From an uncultured Bacilli bacterium (lineage in GTDB: Bacteria > Bacillota_I > Bacilli_A > RF39 > UBA660): a stretch of 14,028 nucleotides of DNA. The notes beneath the pieces are model-generated. The model had not been told where the DNA came from and did not search any database. It saw only the letters and a list, made by a program, of their open reading frames with translations. The stretch is from positions 11,262 through 25,289 of the forward strand of contig CARZYU010000004.1 of NCBI GenBank assembly GCA_949113215.1. Direction: 5' to 3'. Positions 1 to 7,486 of the stretch are shown here, piece by piece (position 1 is the first letter of the stretch; the number at the start of each line of letters is the position of its first letter). Made by a program: the position numbers and the translations under genes.

Positions 1-1076
1 TGGTTCAATGGATCAACCATTGTTCCTTTTGCTTGAATCTGGTTCCATTTGATTCCCTGATTAGCTAAATACTCCTGTAAGTACTTACTAGGCTCATTCT
101 GAACGGCCTCTTTTTCAAATGATTTTCGGTATAGTGTTCTGGACTGTGGTTGATTGTTTTCATCCACATAGAATTCCACAACTTCATCAATTTCACGATG
201 GAATTTTTGATATTTCTGACTATAATAAGCCTTAATATGAACACCAATTTGAATGTAACGATAGATCGTATTTAAGAACTGATTGACATCCAAATCAGTC
301 TCCATCAAGCTATACATACGGTAAGGAATCGCCGAAGCTTTATCCGCATGAATGGTGGATAAAATGTTATGTCCTGAGGAAATCGAGTTACGAACCGCAC
401 TCACTGCTTCCGCACTACGTACCTCAGAAAGTAAAATCCACTTTGGATTTTGTCTCATACAGGTAACCAATACATCCGTATAGCTTGCTACATTGTTCGT
501 TTTCATCGCTACGATGTCCCGCTCTGGGAAAATGCGATCCAAATGAAGTTCCAGTGTGTCTTCAATAGTAATTAACTTTTCGTTCTCTTTGGTATGACTG
601 GCTAAATACTTGACGAATTCGGTCTTACCAGAGCCAGTTTCTCCACTGACGATGATGTTACAGTGTCCTTCGACACACTTGATCAAAAAGTCGTGAATAT
701 CAAGGGAAATGTAATCTTCGGCCAACAACTTTTCCTTCTCCAACCGAATCTTGGCTGGCGTTTTACGAATTACCATCGCAATCCCATTTGTTGCAATGGT
801 CTCATGGACGAAGTTCATACGAAGCTCCGTACTTTCTGCATCCAAGAATGGCTTGGCGTTGTTGAACGTCGTCCCCATGACGTTAGAACATTGAAATGCT
901 AATTTTTCAACAAAAGCATTCGTTGCACCCTCTATTTTTGTTTTCACATTACCCTTCGTAAGAGAACGAATCCAGATTTGTCCATCGTTACTATATGAAA
1001 TATCGGTAATATCATCGTCCTGTATCAACGGCAGAAAAGGACCGAAGTCCAGTTGATCAAAGATATTTTCTCTCAA
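1..1076 (-). CDS. cpaF: CpaF/TadA-type secretion ATPase, 3' end cut by window edge
   Basis: Cytoplasmic hexameric ATPase of the VirB11/CpaF family, which powers Tad-type pilus assembly or secretion. The 358 visible codons stay open to base 1, so the C-terminus lies outside. Visible motifs: Walker A GETGSGKT (about residues 145-152), an Asp box ITIEDTLEL (169-177), Walker B WILLSEVRSAEA (213-224, with E218), and a His box GHNILSTIHADKA (235-247). The start is TTG at 1076: an in-frame TAG lies at 1089-1091, no ATG occurs between, and AGGAG at 1086-1090 sits 9 bases upstream. Walker A is reached after only about 145 residues, so the N-terminal domain is shorter than in many CpaF proteins. It follows the SAF protein gene after 32 bases, as expected for a cpaB-cpaF pair. 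Family assignment is secure; pilus versus other secretion role is inferred. Confidence 0.93.
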   Translation of the reverse strand, partial: MRENIFDQLDFGPFLPLIQDDDITDISYSNDGQIWIRSLTKGNVKTKIEGATNAFVEKLAFQCSNVMGTTFNNAKPFLDAESTELRMNFVHETIATNGIAMVIRKTPAKIRLEKEKLLAEDYISLDIHDFLIKCVEGHCNIIVSGETGSGKTEFVKYLASHTKENEKLITIEDTLELHLDRIFPERDIVAMKTNNVASYTDVLVTCMRQNPKWILLSEVRSAEAVSAVRNSISSGHNILSTIHADKASAIPYRMYSLMETDLDVNQFLNTIYRYIQIGVHIKAYYSQKYQKFHREIDEVVEFYVDENNQPQSRTLYRKSFEKEAVQNEPSKYLQEYLANQGIKWNQIQAKGTMVDPLN

Positions 1077-1085
1077 GTTAACCCA

Positions 1086-1090
1086 CTCCT
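1086..1090 (-). promoter_or_regulatory. SD site fixing the TTG start of the CpaF-like ATPase
   Basis: AGGAG on the minus strand, 9 bases before TTG at 1076. The in-frame TAG at 1089-1091 overlaps this site and excludes any longer start. Confidence 0.75.
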
Positions 1091-1108
1091 ATCCTTTTCA
1101 AACTTTTA

Positions 1109-1924
1109 CTATTGTGTTGCTGTTCCGTCTGCAGTCCAAACTGTAACACGATTGATGAAATCACGAATATCGTTGCTACTGATTTTAACTTCTCCTGGTT
1201 CCTCTTTTAAACTCTCTGCGGTTGGAACTGGAATTAACGTTGTATCATAACTGCGTAAATATTTTGCTTTTTGAAGTAAAATGAAGTAATCTTCTGGAAC
1301 AGCGAAAATCATCATTGCTGGTGTTCTTTGTTCTTCCATATTAGCGAAAACAGGTTGTCCATTTCCATCTTTTACCGATAAGATCTTAACGTTTTCAATC
1401 AACTTTCCAACCATAACTTTATTTTCATTGTTGTTTTGTTGATTTTCATCACGATACATTGCTTTCAAATAAATATCCACATAGTTGTTTGGTAACATCG
1501 AATTACCATAAGATAAATCCATATTCAAAGCAAAGTTATAAAGAACGTATCCTTCTGGATAATCAAGAATAGCAGATGCTGCTAACTGTTCTTTTTCGAC
1601 GACACTTCTTGAGTAGAACAAACTTCCTGCTGGAATGACACTATCTGATTGGCTGTATTTATCTACAATGTCATTTTTGTTTCTCAATACTCCTCCTGTT
1701 AACATAGCAGGCGGAACTTCCATCGTACCAATCATATCCTCTGTAATTTGTGTTCCTGGATTGATGGTTTCTCTTGCATATGGTACTAAAATTGGGTTAA
1801 CTGCAGCTCTAACACGTGCATTGTAAGCTACGTATAAAATGATGACTGCGAGTAAAACACCGACCACCGTTACCGTGTTTTTGTTGGTAAAAAATTTCTT
1901 TACTCCAACGATAAAATTATTCAT
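1109..1924 (-). CDS. cpaB: CpaB/RcpC-like SAF-domain protein of Tad system
   Basis: A 271-residue protein with a short cytoplasmic N-terminus, one membrane helix at about 18-36, and an extracytoplasmic remainder. Residues about 45-105 form a SAF domain (LVPYARETINPGTQITEDM, then VIPAGSLFYSRSVV), as in CpaB/RcpC. The second half keeps the CpaB pattern: NNYVDIYL near 146-153, LIENVKILSV near 175-184, and PEDYFILLQKAKYL near 210-223. In Gram-negative Tad systems CpaB/RcpC is an envelope component that helps pilus assembly; here it would lie outside the single membrane, anchored by its helix. SD AAGGGA lies 6 bases before the ATG. It lies 31 bases after the preceding gene and 32 before the ATPase, inside the same operon. 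Family assignment is strong; the exact role in this organism is inferred. Confidence 0.87.
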   Translation of the reverse strand: MNNFIVGVKKFFTNKNTVTVVGVLLAVIILYVAYNARVRAAVNPILVPYARETINPGTQITEDMIGTMEVPPAMLTGGVLRNKNDIVDKYSQSDSVIPAGSLFYSRSVVEKEQLAASAILDYPEGYVLYNFALNMDLSYGNSMLPNNYVDIYLKAMYRDENQQNNNENKVMVGKLIENVKILSVKDGNGQPVFANMEEQRTPAMMIFAVPEDYFILLQKAKYLRSYDTTLIPVPTAESLKEEPGEVKISSNDIRDFINRVTVWTADGTATQ

Positions 1925-1955
1925 ATCTTTTCCCTTCTTTCCTCTTTATAGATTT

Positions 1956-2441
1956 CTACTTAGCGTTAGCTTCCTTATAAGCTTGGTAATATTCCCAATA
2001 ACTAATTCTGCCATCACGCAGTAGAGTCTCTACAATATCATTTTTATCATACTTCGTTTCCAAGATCGCGTCAATATTTGTTGTGATAGGAACGTTCGCA
2101 TTCTTCAAACTTGACGTCGTATTTGACTCTACCTTGACACTTACCTTAGGAGGAGTCTCATTGATGTCATAAATTTTTATCTTATAATCTCTATCTTGCG
2201 CAACCGATTGTGAGAAACGTCTTGCAAAACTATCTGCAAAACTTTCCCGATCAATTCTCACTTGTCCTGTCATACTGTAATACGTTACGTCAACCGCATC
2301 AAACATAGAAGCTTCGGTTACTTCTTTCAACAAATAATAATCGAGCTCACTTCCTTTGGAATACTCCTGGATAATGTTAAAAGTCAAAAGTCCAGCAACT
2401 CCTAAAATAATAACTCCAATCGTCAACATCGCTTTATTCAT
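1956..2441 (-). CDS. Small one-pass membrane protein, TadE/pseudopilin-like, DUF5411-type
   Basis: A 161-residue protein with one N-terminal hydrophobic helix (about 5-24) and a soluble domain outside the membrane. Its layout, a helix right after the start and then an acidic region DYYLLKEVTEASMFDAVD (about 34-51), resembles minor pilin or TadE-type proteins. I associate the sequence from memory with DUF5411, a family of unknown function in low-GC bacteria; a profile search would settle that. There is no clear prepilin peptidase site (no G followed by E at +5), so it may stay uncleaved. A strong SD, AGGAGGTG, lies 7 bases before the ATG and covers the TAG stop of the large secreted protein, which suggests coupled expression. 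Its position next to cpaB points to a structural or assembly role, but this is inference. Confidence 0.7.
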   Translation of the reverse strand: MNKAMLTIGVIILGVAGLLTFNIIQEYSKGSELDYYLLKEVTEASMFDAVDVTYYSMTGQVRIDRESFADSFARRFSQSVAQDRDYKIKIYDINETPPKVSVKVESNTTSSLKNANVPITTNIDAILETKYDKNDIVETLLRDGRISYWEYYQAYKEANAK

Positions 2442-2454
2442 CTCTTAACACCTC

Positions 2455-4866
2455 CTACTCCATAATCATGGCACATTGTTTTGTTAATGGATCATAATTG
2501 TTACATCCAATCTGTTGTGCATCTCTTGTAACAAATCCTGCATCATCTAAGAATTTACTTTTACAAATGAGGATTCCTGTTTCCGTTCTTTTATCACAAT
2601 TCAAATCTTTATCTAAATAATTCTGTTTCTTTGAGGCATTGTAAGAACGAATTTTTTTCATCGTACTAGCAGTCAAATTTAAAGTATAATCAGGAGTCTC
2701 ACCTGTATTATCTCCCGTATCATAAATGTTATAATTTTTCTTTTGAATATCTTTCGTCAAAGCAATTGGATCAATGATATAAGGTTTCTTGGAAATTTTT
2801 AATTCTGCTTCATTCGAAGGCCCTGCTAACTTTTTTGCACTCTCACTCCAATTCCATCTTGGATCTCTTCCATGATGAACATTAGTTAGATCGATTGGAC
2901 GGAATACAAAGTTGAGTCCATTGTTATAGAATCCTGGTCCTGATAATGCATAGAAGCAATTTACATCGAAATTCCATCCTAAGAATCCTAAATTGGTAAG
3001 GGTTGTATCAATGTTATCTGGATCTTTAGCATTTGGCACTTTGGAAGCATCCACTTTTCCTTGATCAAACTGAGTTCTCCAATTCCACCACTCTTCATTT
3101 GTTGTCAGAGAATTTAATGCCGTATAGAAATTATGTCCTCCATACACCAATCGATCTTTGAATGGTAACTTTGAACTTGCAATCGATCTATATTCTACTC
3201 TTCCACTTGTCTGCTCACGATAGGCTTGCGGAAATTGATACGTGATAATTGATTTTGCAAGTTCTGACCTTCCGTTATTTCTAGATAAGTATACGACTTG
3301 CTCACTATATTTCTCTTGAGAAGATAATTTTACTTTCCTATTTTGTTGTCCTTTGTCACTTGTTCCATTGGTAATCGCCACATCGTAAGTACTATAATTA
3401 TCTGCTGCATCTTTTTTCGCATTATAATAGTTTTCTACTGCCTGTTTTTGATTATTGAGCCAATCAATAAATAGTTTATTTCTTTCGTCTAAAATTTTTT
3501 GGGCTTCTTGTTCGCTCGTAACAGAACCAGGTGTAGTAGAATTCCAATGACAGTCATATTGGCATTCAGCAGTTCCAATAATATTAACACCATTTACATC
3601 TTTACAAATATACTTTTCAGATACAGCATCAAATTTTGGTTTATATTCTGTTTCCCAATAGTGTTCCAATGAAATCAATGACCTTTCGTCACATCCGCTA
3701 AGATCAAGAGTCCAACCAGCAGGTCCACTCGTTTCCACTATCTTTTTCAATTTATAGTTTCTATTCTTATAACTTAATAGTTTATTTTGAGAACCATAAA
3801 CTTTGTTATAGCATTGATTGATACACTTTTGAGAATACTTCCCTCCATCACACTTCTGAATACAAGAATCAAATTCTTCATTTGGCCCAGCAGAAACTGT
3901 TGATCCATTTAATCCCTTACAATCCAATAAAGGAACTTCTACACTTGGTGATGTTGGTACTTCAAGTATATCAACTTCACATTCCGCTTTTGTATTTACG
4001 GTAATATCATACCCAAATCCAAGTCCAGCAGTTAAAGCAATTGGCCGATTATAGGTGATTTCAATTACTTCCATACAATAAAGATCCGCTTTCCCAACAT
4101 TTCCATTGTAATCATCCTTATAATTATAAGAGCCAACTTTCTTTTGTTGGACATAAGAAGCTTTTTTCAAATCGTTTTGTTCTTTTGTACACTGAAGTAT
4201 TTGTTTTTCATTTCTTTGATTTTTTCCAGGAGTAACTCCATCAAAATAGTCTAATGTTCCAAAAAACTCTCTTGAAATACGATTACGTAGAATTGCAAAA
4301 TTACCATCGTACTGTAAAACATTTGACTTCAATTCTTCAAGACTCAATTGTCCTTGTAAATTTGGTGTATAAGCAACTGGTTTTCTTGATGGAGAAAAAG
4401 TGACCAAATTTTTCCCATTTTTTATAGCATTCCATAAAGTATCGTAATCACATTTTCCACCCAAATTAGATGCAAGCAGGTAATTAGGAACTTCTGCAGA
4501 AACATCTCGATAATTATCGCCTACATAATTATAACGAATTACAACAACAATACTATCTCGTCCATTTTCATATCTTCCACCTAAATCCACTGTTAAATTT
4601 TCCTGAGTAAGTGGAATCTTCATCTCACTATCTGTTCGACCGTTTGAATGAATAATCGTAATATCTGCCACCAGTATTACACCACTGTTAAATAGTGACT
4701 TGTCAATGTGACTAAAAGATATATTATCTTGATTAGCACGGATGACAATTTGATTTTTAAAACCGTTAAATTTTCCTAGACAATTTTCTCCTTGAGCCTC
4801 AACTCCTTTTGGTAACATAAGAAATACAGCCATTACCAATAATAGATATTTTCTAAAGTTTTTCAT
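2455..4866 (-). CDS. Large secreted cysteine-rich protein of unknown function
   Basis: An 803-residue exported protein that I cannot assign to a named family. The signal peptide is clear: MKNFRKYLLLVMAVFLML, with likely cleavage after VEA at about residue 24. The mature part carries 19 cysteines, including CxxxC-x8-CxxxC at about 335-352, suggesting disulfide-stabilised modules. A charged helical stretch at about 452-492 may form a coiled coil. An aromatic motif, FVFRPIDLTN (653-662) followed by GRDPRWNW (666-673), looks like a conserved family signature. There is no C-terminal membrane helix and no LPxTG-like signal, so it is not a standard sortase substrate. I choose ATG 4866 over an in-frame GTG at 4875, because the AAAGGAGG site touches that GTG but lies 9 bases before the ATG. 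It overlaps the sortase gene by 14 bases. It may be an appendage subunit or the secreted cargo. Confidence 0.82.
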   Translation of the reverse strand: MKNFRKYLLLVMAVFLMLPKGVEAQGENCLGKFNGFKNQIVIRANQDNISFSHIDKSLFNSGVILVADITIIHSNGRTDSEMKIPLTQENLTVDLGGRYENGRDSIVVVIRYNYVGDNYRDVSAEVPNYLLASNLGGKCDYDTLWNAIKNGKNLVTFSPSRKPVAYTPNLQGQLSLEELKSNVLQYDGNFAILRNRISREFFGTLDYFDGVTPGKNQRNEKQILQCTKEQNDLKKASYVQQKKVGSYNYKDDYNGNVGKADLYCMEVIEITYNRPIALTAGLGFGYDITVNTKAECEVDILEVPTSPSVEVPLLDCKGLNGSTVSAGPNEEFDSCIQKCDGGKYSQKCINQCYNKVYGSQNKLLSYKNRNYKLKKIVETSGPAGWTLDLSGCDERSLISLEHYWETEYKPKFDAVSEKYICKDVNGVNIIGTAECQYDCHWNSTTPGSVTSEQEAQKILDERNKLFIDWLNNQKQAVENYYNAKKDAADNYSTYDVAITNGTSDKGQQNRKVKLSSQEKYSEQVVYLSRNNGRSELAKSIITYQFPQAYREQTSGRVEYRSIASSKLPFKDRLVYGGHNFYTALNSLTTNEEWWNWRTQFDQGKVDASKVPNAKDPDNIDTTLTNLGFLGWNFDVNCFYALSGPGFYNNGLNFVFRPIDLTNVHHGRDPRWNWSESAKKLAGPSNEAELKISKKPYIIDPIALTKDIQKKNYNIYDTGDNTGETPDYTLNLTASTMKKIRSYNASKKQNYLDKDLNCDKRTETGILICKSKFLDDAGFVTRDAQQIGCNNYDPLTKQCAMIME

Positions 4867-5608
4867 CTTCTTCACCCTCCTTTAATTTGTTAAGAATTGC
4901 TTCGTATACCTTATCATTTTTCTTTACGTTATAACTAGTAGCTTTCTCACCATCGCGAAGTAATCTACCATCTATTTTAAACTCATAACTTTGATTACTT
5001 CCATAAAACCTTGTACAAGTAATTAACGTAATTAACGAATCATCCTTTGTTACATCTACATCATAATGATAGAAGCTATTCTTTTGTGTTGTTTCAATAT
5101 AAGAACTTTTTTCCTCTTCTACATTTAATTTTGTGGTATCAAAGAAAGAAATTGAATAAATTTTGAAAAGATAATCTCCTGTTTTATTACTATACTGAAG
5201 ATAAAGGTTCTCTTTTGCATAATCATAATAAACAAATCCCATTAGTTGTTCAAATCTTCTATGGTCTTTATGTTTGATCAGAGGATGAGAAGAAACGTTT
5301 TGAATGTTGTGTCCATAAATAATGGTATGATCTTCTAACTTTTCTTTTTGCCAAGAGTTATTCCAAGCATAATTCTCTGTCATTTTATCATCTGCTAAAG
5401 TAGTATCTAGAACAGGATAATCAATATCTGTTCCCTGAACTCTAATCCAGCCTAGAACTTCATTATCTTTAAAATATTTCTCTTCTTCTGTCATTTTGCT
5501 TATTCTAGATTTCGTTTGATAAATCACCTTCTTAGGAATAAGAAGCAATCCTACTCCTAGGAGGAACAGAATCACTAGAAATCCTAACAAGTAGTACCTT
5601 TTCTTCAT
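4853..5608 (-). CDS. Class B-type sortase, membrane-anchored
   Basis: A 251-residue transpeptidase with an N-terminal membrane helix (about 5-25) and an outside sortase domain. Family marks in order: NEVLGWIRVQGTDIDYPVLD (49-68, typical of class B), the catalytic His in IIYGHN (H100), and the catalytic Cys in TLITCTR (C198). Sortases cut a C-terminal sorting signal and join the protein to cell wall or to another pilin. The usual catalytic Arg, about ten residues after the Cys and just before the last strand, is not there: that stretch reads QSYEFKIDGRLL. The nearest alternatives are R200, two residues after the Cys, and R215. The gene starts 11 bases after the previous stop with a weak SD, and overlaps the next gene by 14 bases. 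No sorting-signal protein is visible in the window. Family is sure; activity and substrate are open. Confidence 0.9.
   Translation of the reverse strand: MKKRYYLLGFLVILFLLGVGLLLIPKKVIYQTKSRISKMTEEEKYFKDNEVLGWIRVQGTDIDYPVLDTTLADDKMTENYAWNNSWQKEKLEDHTIIYGHNIQNVSSHPLIKHKDHRRFEQLMGFVYYDYAKENLYLQYSNKTGDYLFKIYSISFFDTTKLNVEEEKSSYIETTQKNSFYHYDVDVTKDDSLITLITCTRFYGSNQSYEFKIDGRLLRDGEKATSYNVKKNDKVYEAILNKLKEGEEDEKL
4876..4883 (-). promoter_or_regulatory. SD site deciding the start of the cysteine-rich protein
   Basis: AAAGGAGG on the minus strand ends immediately before GTG 4875 (no spacer) and 9 bases before ATG 4866. Normal spacing supports ATG 4866 and removes three residues from the longest frame. 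Confidence 0.75.
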
Positions 5609-5619
5609 ATTTTCACTAC

Positions 5620-7476
5620 CTAACTAATTTTATATGGATCGTTTCTCGTTCCACTACCATCGTCTATCTTTACATTATTTTTAAACTTTACTTCTAGTCT
5701 CATATCGGCGACCATATCTTTACTGATGTAGTGAAAGATATTTCCATCGTAGAGCATTTGATAACGATATTCCTGATTGTTCGAAGAATCCCGATACCAA
5801 TAACTATAATACCCTTGATTTGGCATATTTGCAAACATGGTAAAGATCGAAGGCGCTACTAAATAAACTTCATAACTCTTCTTTTCTTTTTCTTGTCCAT
5901 AGAGAATTCTATCATCGTAGATCGAAACCTCTATTTTTTGTTTTTGAAGCAATTTCGTAGAAACGAACTTCTTTCCATCGTTTTCGATTTTAGTTCCAAT
6001 GTTTCCTTTTTTCGCTGGATCATAAATCGAAGCATTTCCTTCGTCTTGGTATCCTATCATATTATCGACCCCTAAGTTGACCGAACCATTCATGATGGCT
6101 GTAACACCCGTTTTGTCCACTTCGGTAATACGGAATGAGTATCCAGAATACGTAAGGTATTCTCCAACAAGACGGGTATTTAACAATTCTTTCTTTTTAC
6201 CTGGTTTGTAATCGCCAATACGATACGGATGATTCTCTGTTCCATTTCCCGATTGAATATTGGTTCCTTTTTTAAGAGTAACTACTGGTCTTACTCCATA
6301 AAGAGATGAAGTATTCACCATATTCGTAGGATAAAATAATTGTCCCATGTAAGTTACTAAGACATTCTCGTTGGTTCTGTTTAAGAGCCATGTTCCATTG
6401 GCACTTGCTCCAAAACCACTGCCTCTACCAGTTAAGTTATATTCTGGCAACGACAAGAGTGAAACGAAATAGTTCTTATCACTTAGTGTATTACAAGTCG
6501 TTGTGCCAAGATCCGTTATCGTATCTGTACAGACGTTATGTTTTACCATGTGTTTTTTGCTTTCTTTGTTTAAGTGATTGTAAAAGTATTCGTTCAGCCA
6601 TTTCTTGATATCACTGTTTTCAAAGCTTCCGTCCTTGCTTTCATAGCTCATGCTTCCAACGGGTTGATCGGTCATCATCTTAACAGTTCCATCTTCATTT
6701 AAACCAACAATTCTCCATAACATCCCTGAGAAAAGTACATAGTTGTTGTTAACACTTCCTTGGTAATAATTTTGTCCATTGGTAGTAGTCGTCACAATAT
6801 GGTTTAATGTTTCAACTACATGGATTGTTCTTATCTCCACTCCTTCATTCAAAAGCTTGTCCTTCGCTTTATAGATCACCTGATAAGTTCCTACTTTTGA
6901 AGTATCCACTTTGTTTTGCATGGTTACACTTTTGAGGTCCATCTTTCCATCGATGGCATCCACGACGCTTTTAACGCCTGCCTCTTCATAAGTACTTCCC
7001 TTTTCTAGGGTCATTTCTTTTTTACCATTTAACGTGATAACGGGTCCTTCATGATCGATGGCAGAAGAAAACCTTCCACAGTGCAAATAAACATACTGTT
7101 TCGTTTCCCCATCTTTCACTTCTGTTTTCACCCAGGAATCTTTTAAACTACAAGAATCCTTCGAAAAAGGTGTCTTTAAATCTTCGACGTATTTTTGTTT
7201 GTATAACGTTTGCAAAGACAGAGTGTGGACTCCATCTTTTTTCAATACCTTATAATTCACTTCGTAATAACGATTGGCTGCCTTTGCAACTTTTTTTTCA
7301 AAGCTAGAAAAAATAACCCTAGGGTAGATCAAAAAGACAACAAGCAAAATAAGAACACCAATTCCGCCTAAAGCAAGTCCTATTTTTTTCCACTGTTTTG
7401 GTGTGAAAAAATATTTCTTTACTGATGCTTCTTTTTGATTTACAGCAGACTTTGTTTTCGTCGTTTCTTTTTTCAC
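5620..7476 (-). CDS. Membrane-anchored surface protein: pilin-like segment, Ig-like domain, two lectin-like modules
   Basis: A 618-residue protein with a basic cytoplasmic tail (1-31) and a membrane helix at about 32-52. Residues about 53-136 resemble the body of a minor pilin (long helix, then SLQTLYKQKYVEDLKTP, with C109 and C133 as a probable disulfide). Residues about 143-222 match the DUF5011/HYR-type Ig-like fold (GPVITLNGKKEMTLEKGSTY, VDTSKVGTYQVIYKAKD). Two related modules follow, about 232-420 and 433-618. Both open with a Y-x-x-SG pattern ending in RI (FSGMLWRIV, YSGYSFRIT) and close with a GT-x-x-x-PY-[RK]-I motif (NGTENHPYRI, SGTRNDPYKI). They recall DUF6273 or lectin-fold domains, from memory only. 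Start GTG has SD GAGGG 7 bases upstream, lying on the TGA of the previous gene. Adhesion or a tip role is inferred. Confidence 0.78.
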   Translation of the reverse strand: MKKETTKTKSAVNQKEASVKKYFFTPKQWKKIGLALGGIGVLILLVVFLIYPRVIFSSFEKKVAKAANRYYEVNYKVLKKDGVHTLSLQTLYKQKYVEDLKTPFSKDSCSLKDSWVKTEVKDGETKQYVYLHCGRFSSAIDHEGPVITLNGKKEMTLEKGSTYEEAGVKSVVDAIDGKMDLKSVTMQNKVDTSKVGTYQVIYKAKDKLLNEGVEIRTIHVVETLNHIVTTTTNGQNYYQGSVNNNYVLFSGMLWRIVGLNEDGTVKMMTDQPVGSMSYESKDGSFENSDIKKWLNEYFYNHLNKESKKHMVKHNVCTDTITDLGTTTCNTLSDKNYFVSLLSLPEYNLTGRGSGFGASANGTWLLNRTNENVLVTYMGQLFYPTNMVNTSSLYGVRPVVTLKKGTNIQSGNGTENHPYRIGDYKPGKKKELLNTRLVGEYLTYSGYSFRITEVDKTGVTAIMNGSVNLGVDNMIGYQDEGNASIYDPAKKGNIGTKIENDGKKFVSTKLLQKQKIEVSIYDDRILYGQEKEKKSYEVYLVAPSIFTMFANMPNQGYYSYWYRDSSNNQEYRYQMLYDGNIFHYISKDMVADMRLEVKFKNNVKIDDGSGTRNDPYKIS

Positions 7477-7486
7477 TTGATTTCCC

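Noticed and set aside
663..902. Open plus-strand frame of 79 codons.
   Set aside because: It lies wholly inside the CpaF-like gene on the other strand, whose motifs are unmistakable; no SD or family features.
1635..2024. Two plus-strand frames of about 60 codons across the cpaB and small membrane protein genes.
   Set aside because: They are antisense shadows with hydrophobic bias from the opposite strand and no SD support.
2455..2480. DPLTK near the C-terminus of the cysteine-rich protein as a sortase signal.
   Set aside because: No hydrophobic helix or basic tail follows; the protein ends a few residues later.
4864..4875. GTG 4875 as start of the cysteine-rich protein.
   Set aside because: The SD touches this GTG with no spacer; ATG 4866 has a 9-base spacer and gives a cleaner signal peptide.
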